Source of the DNA: Actinokineospora enzanensis DSM 44649
GTDB lineage: Bacteria > Actinomycetota > Actinomycetes > Mycobacteriales > Pseudonocardiaceae
Reading direction: 5' to 3'
Length of the DNA stretch: 64,000 nt
Assembly (NCBI RefSeq): GCF_000374445.1
Contig: NZ_KB894404.1
Span: forward strand, 248,001 to 312,000
A program made the translations under genes and the position numbers. The notes beneath the pieces are model-generated. The model was not told where the DNA came from. It saw only the letters and a program-made list of their open reading frames with translations, and made no database searches. Positions 1 to 7,976 of this stretch are shown here, one piece after another; the stretch's first letter is position 1, and each line of letters opens with the position of its first letter.

Positions 1-195
1 GACGAGGTCCTGCGCACTCGTGCTGTCGAACTGGGCTACCAGCTCAACACCGTGCAGGGCGACGCGGAATCGCTCAACCGGCTGCTCGACGACAAGCACA
101 TCCCGATCCCGCCGCAGATCAACTCCACCGTGGGCGCGCCCGGCCTGGACGAGCTGGAGGCCATGATCAAGGCGGTGTCCCCGTGCCGAAGCTGA
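1..195 (+). CDS. C-terminal end of an unidentified protein (partial)
   Basis: The window opens inside a reading frame that runs for 64 codons and stops at 193-195. The visible tail is hydrophilic and partly helical, ending in a proline-rich turn and a CRS terminus. I do not recognise a family from so short a piece. It overlaps the start of the lipoprotein gene by 13 nt, so the two are probably translationally coupled and belong to the same operon as the membrane protein that follows. Confidence 0.6.
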   Translation, partial: DEVLRTRAVELGYQLNTVQGDAESLNRLLDDKHIPIPPQINSTVGAPGLDELEAMIKAVSPCRS

Positions 196-1742
196 GGGTG
201 CTCGGCGTCGTCGGCCTGCTGGTGGCGAGCGTGCTGGCCGGGTGCGGGGCGGACCCGCCGGAGGAGGAGCTGTCCGTGCTGGCCAGCTCCGAGCTCGCCG
301 ACATGGGCCCGCTGCTGGACGACCTGCACAAGGACACCGGTGTCCGGCTGCGGATGGACTTCCAGGGCACGGTCGACGCCAGCAACGCGCTGGTGCCGCT
401 CGGTCGTGACCGCCACCAGGCGGCCTGGTTGTCCACCGACAGCTATTTCCAGCTCAGGCTGGCGAAGTCCGGTTTCACCGGCGAGCCGCCGCTGGCCAAG
501 CACACGATGGTGTCCTCGGTGGCCATCGGCGTGAAACCGGCCGTCGCGCAGACCCTGCGGTCGAGCGCCGCCGACGGGCAGGTGTCCTGGGCGGACGTCG
601 CCGAGCTGGCGGCAGCCGGGAAGCTGCGGTTCGCCATGGCCGACCCTCGACACAGCGGCAGCGGGCTCACCGCGTTGATCGGCATCGCCACCGCCGCCGC
701 GGGCACCGGCAAGCCGCTGCGACCCGAGGACGTCACCTGTGACCGGCTGCACGGCCTGTTCGCGGGCCACGCCGCCGCCGACACGGCGCAGGACGTGCTG
801 GAGACCTACCGGCACGATGAGGACGGGCTCGACGGGGTGGTCAACTACGAGTCCACGCTGCTGTCCCTGAACGCGCGCGGCGGCCTGCGCACCCCGCTGG
901 AGATCATCCGCCCGAAGGACGGGGCGGTGCTGTCGGAGTACCCGATGCTGCTGCTCGACCCGGCGAAACGGCGCGCCTACGACGCCGTCGTGGAGTGGCT
1001 GCTGCGGCCGGACAACCAGCGGAAGATCATGGAACACACGTTCCGCAGGCCGGTCACCGCCGACGTCGACCCGGTCGAGCAGCTGCGCGTGCCCATCGGC
1101 ACCGCCCTGTACTTCCCGGACCGCCAGGACGTCGTCGACCGGCTGCTGACCTACTACGAGACCGAGTCCCGGCCCCGCGACGTGATCTTCGTGCTGGACT
1201 ACTCCGGCTCCATGCGCGGCGCCTCGATCGCGGCGCTGCGGGCGGCGTTCGACGGGCTCAGCGGCGCGGACGACACCGACAGCGGCAAGTTCGCCCGGTT
1301 CGCCACCGGCGAGCAGGTGACCGTGGTGCGGTTCGCCCAGCAGGTCGCGGGCGAGCAGACGGTCAAGGTGACCAGGCCGGAGGACCTGGACGAGCTGCGG
1401 CGGTTCGTCGCGGTGGAGGACTTCGGCGAGGGCACCGCGGTGTGGGGGGCGCTGGAGCGCGGCTACCAGGTGGCCGCCGACCACCTGCGCGAGAACCCGG
1501 ACCGGGTGGTCTCGATCGTGCTGATGACCGACGGCCTCAACAACGCGGGCCCGACCGCCGACGACTTCCTGCACCGCTACCCGGACTTCCCGGCCCACGG
1601 CGTCCGCACGTATGCCATCCGGTTCGGCACGGCAGGCGCCGCCGAGCTCGACCGCGTCGCCACCGCCACCGGCGGCCACATGGTGGACGCGACCGCGACG
1701 TCCCTGCCCACCGCGTTCAAGGAGATACGAGGCTGTGAGTGA
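183..1742 (+). CDS. Lipoprotein with solute-binding-like region and VWA domain
   Basis: This 519-aa protein has a GTG start and a lipoprotein signal peptide: a hydrophobic stretch at residues 6-19 and a lipobox LAGC with Cys21. It is therefore probably anchored on the outer face of the membrane. Residues about 30-320 resemble a type-2 extracellular solute-binding fold. Residues about 333-515 form a von Willebrand A domain with a MIDAS metal site: DYSGS at 339-343, a Thr in the GEGTAVW segment and Asp in LMTDG. This architecture occurs in actinobacteria, but its ligand is unknown. The stop overlaps the GTG of the next gene. VWA domains usually mediate protein contacts, so a scaffold or sensor role on the cell surface is an inference. 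Confidence 0.75.
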   Translation: MPKLRVLGVVGLLVASVLAGCGADPPEEELSVLASSELADMGPLLDDLHKDTGVRLRMDFQGTVDASNALVPLGRDRHQAAWLSTDSYFQLRLAKSGFTGEPPLAKHTMVSSVAIGVKPAVAQTLRSSAADGQVSWADVAELAAAGKLRFAMADPRHSGSGLTALIGIATAAAGTGKPLRPEDVTCDRLHGLFAGHAAADTAQDVLETYRHDEDGLDGVVNYESTLLSLNARGGLRTPLEIIRPKDGAVLSEYPMLLLDPAKRRAYDAVVEWLLRPDNQRKIMEHTFRRPVTADVDPVEQLRVPIGTALYFPDRQDVVDRLLTYYETESRPRDVIFVLDYSGSMRGASIAALRAAFDGLSGADDTDSGKFARFATGEQVTVVRFAQQVAGEQTVKVTRPEDLDELRRFVAVEDFGEGTAVWGALERGYQVAADHLRENPDRVVSIVLMTDGLNNAGPTADDFLHRYPDFPAHGVRTYAIRFGTAGAAELDRVATATGGHMVDATATSLPTAFKEIRGCE

Positions 1743-2502
1743 CAGCGGACTGTGGTGGGCGGTGTGGTGGCCCTGGCTCGTGCTGTGGGGCGCGGTCGTA
1801 CTCCTGGTGGCGGCCGCCGTCGTGGTCCTCCTGGTGCTGGTGCGCACCCACCGCGCCCAGCTCGCCGACCAGGGCGCGCTGAGCCGCGGCCACGAGCACG
1901 GCCAGGTCTGGTACCTGGACAACGACGCGGTCATGGACATGTACCGGGGCAACAACTCGGCACTGCGCAGCGAGGTCGAACGGCGGATCACCAGCAGCAA
2001 GGGCGTCGTCCTCGGCGTGGTGGTCCCCGGGGTGGACGCCAAGGGCGAGGCGTCGGCCTCGCAGGAGGTGGTCACCAAGTTCGTGCAGGAGGCCGAGCCG
2101 ATCACCGTGGTCAAGCTGGTCGTGGACATCCTCGACCGCGCGCACAACATCGTCCACGTCGACCTGCGCAACCAGCAGGTGCCCTGGCACACCGCCCGCG
2201 AACAGCTGCTCGCCCGCGGCCCCAGGGGCGGCGACATGCGGCTGTCGGACATGGTCGGCGTGTACGTGTCGATCTCGGCGGTGCTGCACCGCGCCGAGGA
2301 CAACGGCGACGGCGTGGTCTTCCTGGCCCCCTACGGCCAGGGCAAGCCGGGGGACGGGCCGCGCATGCGGGTCCGGTGCGTGCTGGGCGGCCTGCGGGTC
2401 AAGGAGCTGAGGGTGACCTCCGCCCAGTGCGTCGGCAAGGTCGTGCTGTGGGACGACGACCTGCGGGAACTCGTGGTCGACCCACTGGTGATCTTCCGCT
2501 GA
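1735..2502 (+). CDS. Single-TM membrane protein of unknown function
   Basis: I chose the GTG at 1735, which overlaps the stop of the VWA lipoprotein gene; it gives a 255-aa protein. Residues about 5-35 form one Trp-rich hydrophobic membrane segment. The rest is a soluble domain with a beta-rich C-terminal half. No catalytic motif is visible and I do not recognise the family. Translational coupling to the lipoprotein gene suggests the two products work together at the membrane. The upstream in-frame ATG at 1612 is rejected because it would lie deep inside the lipoprotein gene. Confidence 0.65.
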   Translation: MSDSGLWWAVWWPWLVLWGAVVLLVAAAVVVLLVLVRTHRAQLADQGALSRGHEHGQVWYLDNDAVMDMYRGNNSALRSEVERRITSSKGVVLGVVVPGVDAKGEASASQEVVTKFVQEAEPITVVKLVVDILDRAHNIVHVDLRNQQVPWHTAREQLLARGPRGGDMRLSDMVGVYVSISAVLHRAEDNGDGVVFLAPYGQGKPGDGPRMRVRCVLGGLRVKELRVTSAQCVGKVVLWDDDLRELVVDPLVIFR

Positions 2503-2638
2503 CGGCCCTCCTGCCTGCGGGTTCGGTTGCTTTTCGAGTGCGGGGTAGGGGTCCCTCGGGTTCAAACCCCCCATCCGCCCGCCGGACCGGCGATGCTCGT
2601 ATGCGTCGGGGAGCACACGTAGCGAAGAGGAGCCAGAG

Positions 2639-2905
2639 ATGACCGAGAACGAGATGACCGCCCTGCGTGACGTCGCCGACGACGCCGTCCTGTTCCACCG
2701 CGGCTGGCTCGGCGGCCCCGAGGGCTTCCGTTGGGCCGCCGACGGCGCCCCCGCGGGTTACGTTCCCCAGTGGGAGTGCGAGGCCCTGGCCCGCCTGGTC
2801 CGCCGCGGCTACATCGTCATCGAGTCCGCCCTTGGCGTGCACGACGCCGTCGTCCGTGTCTCGGCGGCGGGCGCCGACCTGATCGACCTCCCGATAGCGG
2901 CCTAG
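2639..2905 (+). CDS. Small hypothetical protein (88 aa)
   Basis: This short gene has a clear AGAGGAG-type ribosome binding site just before the ATG at 2639. The 88-aa product is acidic at the N-terminus, carries Trp/Phe-rich loops and ends in a hydrophobic C-terminus. There is no signal peptide or membrane segment. The LARLVRRGYIVIE segment could be the recognition part of a small winged-helix fold, but that is speculative. Its stop overlaps the stop of the CoA-binding gene on the other strand. Confidence 0.6.
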   Translation: MTENEMTALRDVADDAVLFHRGWLGGPEGFRWAADGAPAGYVPQWECEALARLVRRGYIVIESALGVHDAVVRVSAAGADLIDLPIAA

Positions 2906-3327
2906 GACCTAGGCCCCGGCCCGTGCGCGGGCCACTCGATCACCGGACAGCGGTCCATCACGAACCGCACCCCAGCCGCCCGCACCCGCTCACCCGCGGC
3001 CGGGTCGAGCACCCCGAGTTGGAACCACACGGCCTTCGCGCCGATCGCGAGAGCCTCGTCGGCAACGGGACCAGCGTCCTCGGAACGTCGGAAGACGTCG
3101 ACGCAGTCCACTGGGAAGGGAATGTCGGCGAGAGTTCGATACCCCGGTTCACCCCACACGGTCTCCGCACGCGGATGCACGGGCACGATCCGTTTGCCGT
3201 GCCGCTGCAGGAACCGGGCCACCCCATGAGCCGCCCGCGCCGGATTGTCGGCCAACCCGACGATCGCCCAGGTCGCACAATCGGCCAGCATCCACCGGAT
3301 ATCCTCCGGATCGGCCCAGTTCGTCAT
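2902..3327 (-). CDS. CoA-binding (YccU-type) Rossmann protein
   Basis: The 141-aa product is a single CoA_binding Rossmann domain like E. coli YccU. It has the N-terminal AIVGLADNPAR nucleotide loop (about residues 21-31), the VPVHP segment (48-52) and the VWFQLGV core (100-106). Members of this family bind CoA or nucleotides, and their cellular role is mostly unknown. I chose the ATG at 3327 because a TACTGT -10-like hexamer ends 6 nt upstream, which fits a leaderless transcript; longer upstream starts would run past that promoter. It is divergent from the NmrA-type gene. Confidence 0.8.
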   Translation of the reverse strand: MTNWADPEDIRWMLADCATWAIVGLADNPARAAHGVARFLQRHGKRIVPVHPRAETVWGEPGYRTLADIPFPVDCVDVFRRSEDAGPVADEALAIGAKAVWFQLGVLDPAAGERVRAAGVRFVMDRCPVIEWPAHGPGPRS

Positions 3328-3333
3328 GCGTCC

Positions 3334-3339
3334 ACAGTA
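3334..3339 (-). promoter_or_regulatory. Putative -10 box of a leaderless promoter
   Basis: On the minus strand TACTGT (fits TANNNT) lies 6 nt before the ATG of the CoA-binding gene. This spacing is typical of leaderless actinobacterial transcripts. No clear -35 is visible. Confidence 0.4.
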
Positions 3340-3409
3340 GGGCCTCGACCCGGGGCGATGCCGCAGGCGAGCAGTCCTCAACCCCCAGCCCACATCCTGG
3401 ACCCCCTGC

Positions 3410-3415
3410 TAGCGT
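3410..3415 (+). promoter_or_regulatory. Putative -10 box of a leaderless promoter
   Basis: TAGCGT lies 6 nt before the GTG start of the NmrA-type reductase gene, and no Shine-Dalgarno sequence is visible. This fits leaderless initiation. It faces the promoter of the divergent CoA-binding gene. Confidence 0.4.
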
Positions 3416-3421
3416 CCGCAC

Positions 3422-4249
3422 GTGGTCGATCACACCGTCACAGTCCTGGGCGCCACCGGCAAAACCGGCCGCCACGTCGTCACCCAGTCCCTGGAACGCG
3501 GCTGGCACGTCCGCGCGGCCGGACGCCGACCAGCCCCGGCAGGCGAATACACCCCCTTCGACTGGGACGACCCGACCACCTGGAAACCAGCCTTCGACGG
3601 CGCCGACGCCGCCTACCTGGTCATCCCCTTCAACCACCCGGGCGCCCCCGAGCGAGCCCCGGACGTCATCGCGGCCGCATCCGACGTCCCCAAGATCGCT
3701 CTACTCTCCACCATCGACGTCGACCACGCCCCGGATGACGACCCCACCAAACGAGCCGAACAAGCCCTCCCACCCACCGCAGCCAAGATCCGCCCGACCT
3801 GGTTCCTGGACAACTTCACCATCGGCTCCTTTCGCGGCATGCTGGATTCCGGCGAACTCCGCCTCCCGGCAGCCGAAGCCAGGTTCCCTTTCGTCGACAC
3901 CCGAGACATAGCCGCGGTGGCAGTAGCCGCCATGGCCCCCGACGGCCCCTCCGGCCCGCTTCCGGTCACCGGCCCGGAATCGGTCGACCACCACGCCGTG
4001 GCGCAAGCCTTCCACGACGCCCTGGGTACGCCATTCCGCTATATCCCGGTGGAATCAGCGGAGTTCATCGAACTGCTGATGGCCCGAGGGTTCACCCACG
4101 ACTACGGCGCCTTCCTGGCCGACGCCCTCGCCAAGGTGGCGGACGGCAGCTTCACCATCCCCGTGGCCGACACGGTCCGGAAATACGTCGGCCGCCGCCC
4201 CTACACCCCGGCGGAGTTCGCCCGCCACTACGCGCGCACCCTCAGCTGA
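3422..4249 (+). CDS. NmrA-like NAD(P)-binding oxidoreductase or sensor
   Basis: The 275-aa protein opens with a Rossmann dinucleotide loop, VLGATGKTGRHV (about residues 8-19). It then follows the NmrA/atypical short-chain dehydrogenase layout: a LSTIDVDH strand, a WFLDNF substrate-side segment and a C-terminal helical cap. Relatives include NAD(P)H-binding reductases, quinone-reductase-like proteins and redox sensors. The YxxxK pair of classical SDRs is not obvious, so catalysis is uncertain. The GTG start is supported by the adjacent TAGCGT box. It converges on the EutA-like gene with an 8-nt stop overlap. Confidence 0.75.
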   Translation: MVDHTVTVLGATGKTGRHVVTQSLERGWHVRAAGRRPAPAGEYTPFDWDDPTTWKPAFDGADAAYLVIPFNHPGAPERAPDVIAAASDVPKIALLSTIDVDHAPDDDPTKRAEQALPPTAAKIRPTWFLDNFTIGSFRGMLDSGELRLPAAEARFPFVDTRDIAAVAVAAMAPDGPSGPLPVTGPESVDHHAVAQAFHDALGTPFRYIPVESAEFIELLMARGFTHDYGAFLADALAKVADGSFTIPVADTVRKYVGRRPYTPAEFARHYARTLS

Positions 4250-5036
4250 GAAACAACCTCCCATGCCCCACGACGTCCCGAGTGGACGTTCCGGCAGTAC
4301 GCAGGCAATGCCACAGACAGGCCTGGTTCGACGTCACGACCGGCACCCCGAGATCCGCCTCCAACGCCGACACGGCCTCCGCGCACCGAAACCCGTTCCC
4401 GGCCAACAGAACCCCATCGGCGTCCTCGGGAAAGCCACCCCGAACCTGCCGATAGACATCCTCGGGCCGAACCTCCCACTGCGCCCCCGCGTCCCACACC
4501 TCCCAAGGCCGCATCTCCCGCCACCCCCGCCCCAACTCGAACCGCCGAATGTCCACCGGCTCGTGGCCTGCCGAGGTGAAGAACTCCCGCCCGGCAGCCA
4601 CGATCTCGTCCTTGAACCAAGGCGGCACCACCACATACGGCCGCGAAACCCCCACAGCCGCCAACGCCGCCGTGCTCGCCTGCGCGGCAGTCACCACCGG
4701 TATCCCGCCTGCCCGCGCACTGGCCTGTGCCGCGAACTGGGCGTCGAACCGCGCGCCCCCGAACAGGCTGCTGGTCGTGAAACACACGCAGATCACGTCC
4801 AGCCGCATGCCGCCCAGGAACTCCAGGCCACGCGCCACATCCGGCGACTCCGCCACCACCCGGGCAGGATCCTCGCCATAGTCCGAGGTCCCCGGCTTGC
4901 GCGGGCTCTCGAAGCGGGCCGCGCAGATCGACACCCCCGGTGGCGCCATCGTCCAGAACTCGGACTCCGCCACCGGGTCCTTGTCGATCACCAGCACGCC
5001 CAGCGCGGCGCGCCATCCCCAGCGGTCACCGGGCAC
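4242..5036 (-). CDS. Asp/Glu racemase-superfamily protein (maleate isomerase/EutA-like)
   Basis: The 264-aa protein has the two-lobed fold signature of maleate cis-trans isomerases, arylmalonate decarboxylases and the EutA protein of ectoine utilisation. The first active-site loop is CVCFTTSS (83-90) and the second is AGNGFRC (212-218). The late PVVTSNQ segment (232-238) and LWHCLR are typical. Classical members have Cys directly before TTSS and in a GCG motif. Here these positions are Phe86 and Asn214, with other cysteines (83, 85, 218) nearby, so the chemistry may differ. It is the last gene of the leftward operon; its start overlaps the exporter stop by 11 nt. Substrate unknown. Confidence 0.65.
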   Translation of the reverse strand: MPGDRWGWRAALGVLVIDKDPVAESEFWTMAPPGVSICAARFESPRKPGTSDYGEDPARVVAESPDVARGLEFLGGMRLDVICVCFTTSSLFGGARFDAQFAAQASARAGGIPVVTAAQASTAALAAVGVSRPYVVVPPWFKDEIVAAGREFFTSAGHEPVDIRRFELGRGWREMRPWEVWDAGAQWEVRPEDVYRQVRGGFPEDADGVLLAGNGFRCAEAVSALEADLGVPVVTSNQACLWHCLRTAGTSTRDVVGHGRLFLS

Positions 5037-5928
5037 GGGCCTGCTCCGTGGGTTTGCCGAGCCTGACCCGGTTCTCGGCGAACGCCAGGGCCGCGAGTAC
5101 GACCACGGTGCCCACGATCATGTTCCAGGTGATCGACTCCTGCAGGGTGACCAGGCTGATCAGCACCGCCGTCACCGGCACCAGGTAGTTCACCGCCGAC
5201 GCGTTCGCCGCGCCCATGTCGCCGATCAGGCGGAAGTACACCAGGTACGCCAACCCCGTGCCGACCACGCCCAGCAGCAGCACGCTCAGGCCGATGCCCC
5301 AGGTCGGATGGGGTGTCTTCCAGGGGAAGAAGGGGGTCACGATCAGCTGCAGCAGGGTGGCCATCAGCACCTGCGACGTTGCCGACACCAGCGGCGGGAT
5401 GCCCTTCTGCGCCAGCATCTTGCGCACGTAGACCGTCTGCGCCGCGTAGCAGGCCGCCGCGCCGAGCACCGCGAGTTGGCCGCCCAGCGAGCCGCCGGAG
5501 GTCGACCACGGGCCGATCACCAGCACGACGCCGATGAAGCCGACCAGGAACCCGATGCCCTTGCGCCAGGTGGCCCGTTCGGCGGGCAGCGCGGCGGTCA
5601 CCGCGGCCAGGGTGAACAGCGGGGTGGCCGCGATCAGCACCCCGGCCATGGCCGCGCTGGTGCGCTGCTCGCCCCAGGCCAGCAGCAGGAACGGGGCGAT
5701 CATGCCGAGGATCGCGGTGATCGCGGTGTGCCCCCAGACGGCCGCGCTGCGGGGGAGCGAGCCCCTGGTCACGCGCAGCACGGTGAGCAGCACGACGGCG
5801 CCGAGGAACACCCGGGCGAGCACCAGCTGCGCCGGGGTGAGTCCGTCGACGGCGACTTTGATGAAGGTGTAGCTGCTGCCCCAGATCAGGGACAGCAGGA
5901 CGAACAGGATGACGTTCACACGGCTCAT
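5026..5928 (-). CDS. EamA/DMT-family membrane exporter
   Basis: The 300-aa product shows the two-repeat EamA pattern with about ten hydrophobic helices. It starts with a helix containing LIWGSSYTFIKVAVDG and has the second repeat after about residue 150. DMT transporters of this type usually export amino acids, amines or other small metabolites. The ATG at 5928 is the natural start, 11 nt after the PLP-enzyme stop; longer versions of this frame read into antisense of that gene. Within the operon it is the likely exporter of, or self-protection against, the operon product (inference). Its stop region overlaps the EutA-like gene. Confidence 0.8.
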   Translation of the reverse strand: MSRVNVILFVLLSLIWGSSYTFIKVAVDGLTPAQLVLARVFLGAVVLLTVLRVTRGSLPRSAAVWGHTAITAILGMIAPFLLLAWGEQRTSAAMAGVLIAATPLFTLAAVTAALPAERATWRKGIGFLVGFIGVVLVIGPWSTSGGSLGGQLAVLGAAACYAAQTVYVRKMLAQKGIPPLVSATSQVLMATLLQLIVTPFFPWKTPHPTWGIGLSVLLLGVVGTGLAYLVYFRLIGDMGAANASAVNYLVPVTAVLISLVTLQESITWNMIVGTVVVLAALAFAENRVRLGKPTEQARAR

Positions 5929-5939
5929 GAGGGCGGTTC

Positions 5940-7301
5940 CTAGACGAGGGCGGGTGCGGGGATGCTGGCCAGGCCGTCCTGCAGGGCCTGGTCGGTCAGC
6001 GCGTCGTCGGGCAGCGACCCGGCGAGGTAGCGCTCGTAGGCGACCAGGTCGAAGTCGCCGTGGCCGGACAGGCCGAGGAGGATCGCTTTGCCGACGCCCT
6101 CCTCCCGGCAGCGCAGGGCCTCGTCGATCGCGCCGCGGATGGCGTGCGTCGACTCCGGGGCGGGCACGATGCCCTCGGCGCGGGCGAACAGCACCCCGGC
6201 CGCGAAACAGTCGTTCTGCCGCACCGCCACCGCCTCCATCAGCCCGTCCTCCACCGCTCGGCTGATCACCGGCGCGATGTTGTGCGCGCGCAGGCCGCCC
6301 GCGTGCACGGCGGGCGGGATGAACTTGTGGCCCAGCGTGTGCATCCGGAACAGCGGCGTCAAGCCCGCCGAGTCGGCGTGGTCGTAGGCGATCCGGCCGC
6401 GGGTCAGCGTCGGGCAGGCCGCGGGCTCCACCGCGATCAGCCGGACCGGTGGGCCGCCCGCGAGGTGACGGCGCAGGAACGGGAACGCCAGCCCGGCCAG
6501 GTTGCTGCCGCCGCCTGCCGCGCCCACCACGATGTCCGGGTGGTCGTCGGCCAGTTCGAGCTGCTTGATCGCCTCCTGGCCGATGACGCTCTGGTGCGCG
6601 CACACGTAGTTCAGGCCGCTGCCCCGGGTGTAGCCGTACTCCGGATGGGCGTACGCGAACTGCAACGCCTCCGACTTCGCCACGCCCAGGCTGCCCGGGT
6701 GGTCCGGTTTCTCGGCCAGGACCGAGCGCCCGGACGCTGTCTCCGTGCTCGGGCTCGCCGTGCACACTGCGCCATAAGTCTCCATGAGCGTGCGGCGGTA
6801 AGGCTTCTGCTCGAAGCTGACGCGCACCATGAACACCTTGGCGGCCATGTCGAACAGCGACGCCGCCAGCGCGACCGCGCTGCCCCACTGGCCCGCGCCC
6901 GTCTCGCCGACCAGGCCCGTCTTGCCCGCCAGCTTGTTGTAGTAGGCCTGCGGGATCGCGGTGTTCGGCTTGAAGCTGCCGGTCGGTGCCACGCCCTCGA
7001 ACTTGTAGTAGATGCGCGCGGGCGTGTCGAGCGCCTTCTCCAGCCGCCGGGCTCTGAACAGCGGGGTGGCCCGCCACTGCGCGTACAGCTGCCGTACCGG
7101 CTCCGGGATCTCGAACTCCGGCGCCTGGCTCAGCTCCTGCTCGACCAGCGCGGGCGGCATCGAGCGGGCCAGCGCGTCCGCGCTCACCGGCTCGCGGGTG
7201 ACCGGGTCCAGGATCGGGGCGGTGTTGCCGACGTCCGCGGCCGGGTTCAGCCAGGTGTGCGGGATGTCCGCCTCGGTCAGCTCGTACTTGATCTTGTCCA
7301 T
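5940..7301 (-). CDS. TrpB2-like PLP-dependent synthase
   Basis: The 453-aa protein belongs to the TrpB2 branch of tryptophan-synthase beta-like fold-type II PLP enzymes. The cofactor lysine is Lys111 in GSFKPN, and the phosphate-binding glycine loop is GAAGGGSN near residue 270. It carries the N-terminal extension typical of TrpB2. No trpA or other trp gene is nearby, so it is not part of a tryptophan operon. Stand-alone TrpB2 enzymes can make Trp from indole and Ser, but in a biosynthetic operon a beta-replacement or dehydration on another amino acid is equally possible. It sits 9 nt after the transglutaminase-like gene. Confidence 0.8.
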   Translation of the reverse strand: MDKIKYELTEADIPHTWLNPAADVGNTAPILDPVTREPVSADALARSMPPALVEQELSQAPEFEIPEPVRQLYAQWRATPLFRARRLEKALDTPARIYYKFEGVAPTGSFKPNTAIPQAYYNKLAGKTGLVGETGAGQWGSAVALAASLFDMAAKVFMVRVSFEQKPYRRTLMETYGAVCTASPSTETASGRSVLAEKPDHPGSLGVAKSEALQFAYAHPEYGYTRGSGLNYVCAHQSVIGQEAIKQLELADDHPDIVVGAAGGGSNLAGLAFPFLRRHLAGGPPVRLIAVEPAACPTLTRGRIAYDHADSAGLTPLFRMHTLGHKFIPPAVHAGGLRAHNIAPVISRAVEDGLMEAVAVRQNDCFAAGVLFARAEGIVPAPESTHAIRGAIDEALRCREEGVGKAILLGLSGHGDFDLVAYERYLAGSLPDDALTDQALQDGLASIPAPALV

Positions 7302-7310
7302 CGGGTGCTC

Positions 7311-7976
7311 CTAGCGGGCCTCGGTGGTCAGCGAACCCTCGGCCAGCCGGTCGTCGGTGCGGAACAGCTTGGGGTGCGCGGCCCGGATGCCGGACACCAC
7401 GGTGTCGTAGGGGAAGTCGGCGAACTCGCCGCGCATCCGCAGGAACTCCATGTGCCTGCGGCCCTGCTCGTCGTAGGGGTGGTAGAGGCTGTCGGACCGC
7501 CCGTCGAAGTCCAGCGGGGCGATCTTGTAGAGCTTGCAGAGCAGCTTGGTGAACACCGGGGTCGCCTTGACCCACCGGCCGTCCAGGTGGACGGAGGTGA
7601 GGCTGTGGAAGCAGAACACGTCGCCGCCGACCAGCTCCCGCAGGCGTTCGGAGGCCAGGTGGTTGCGGACGTCGCCGTAGACGATGCGGCTCGGGATGCC
7701 GACCGCGCGCACGACCGCCGCGTACACGATGGACTTGTGCACACAGAAACCCCGACCGCGGTTGATGATCGCGCTCGCGGTGAACTCGGCGCGGGTCATC
7801 CGGCTGCCGTAGACCTCGTAGTGGATACCGTCGCGCACCGCGTAATACAGCGCCACCGCCTTGTCGATATCGGTTTCCGCGTCATCGGGCATGGCCCGGT
7901 CGATGAACTCGCGGACGGTGTGCGAGTTGTAGTCCAGGAACTCGGTTTCCTCTGTCAGATCAACAAGATCTGTCAT
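7311..7976 (-). CDS. Transglutaminase-like cysteine enzyme
   Basis: The 221-aa cytosolic protein has a transglutaminase-core fold: catalytic Cys78 in RGFCVHKS and His124 in FCFHSLTSVH. In the strand that normally gives the third triad residue the sequence is WVKATP, so the usual Asp is absent at Ala138; the same variant occurs in a subgroup of bacterial relatives, as far as I recall. The ATG directly abuts the TAG stop of the flavoenzyme gene. Transglutaminase homologues such as AdmF of andrimid biosynthesis form amide bonds from carrier-protein thioesters. Because this operon encodes a carrier protein, such a role or thioester release is a reasonable inference, not shown. Confidence 0.75.
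   Translation of the reverse strand: MTDLVDLTEETEFLDYNSHTVREFIDRAMPDDAETDIDKAVALYYAVRDGIHYEVYGSRMTRAEFTASAIINRGRGFCVHKSIVYAAVVRAVGIPSRIVYGDVRNHLASERLRELVGGDVFCFHSLTSVHLDGRWVKATPVFTKLLCKLYKIAPLDFDGRSDSLYHPYDEQGRRHMEFLRMRGEFADFPYDTVVSGIRAAHPKLFRTDDRLAEGSLTTEAR

Noticed and set aside
2555..2585. tRNA-like T-arm (GGTTCAAACC) suggesting a tRNA or attachment site
   Set aside because: The T-stem has a mismatch, and no matching acceptor stem, anticodon arm or CCA was found upstream. At most it is a remnant.
4241..4250. CTCAGCTGAG palindrome as terminator
   Set aside because: It is explained by the two overlapping convergent stop codons and is too short for a hairpin terminator.
5929..7575. N-terminal extension of the EamA transporter frame
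   Set aside because: It is antisense-frame reading of the PLP-enzyme and transglutaminase genes. The real start is the ATG at 5928.
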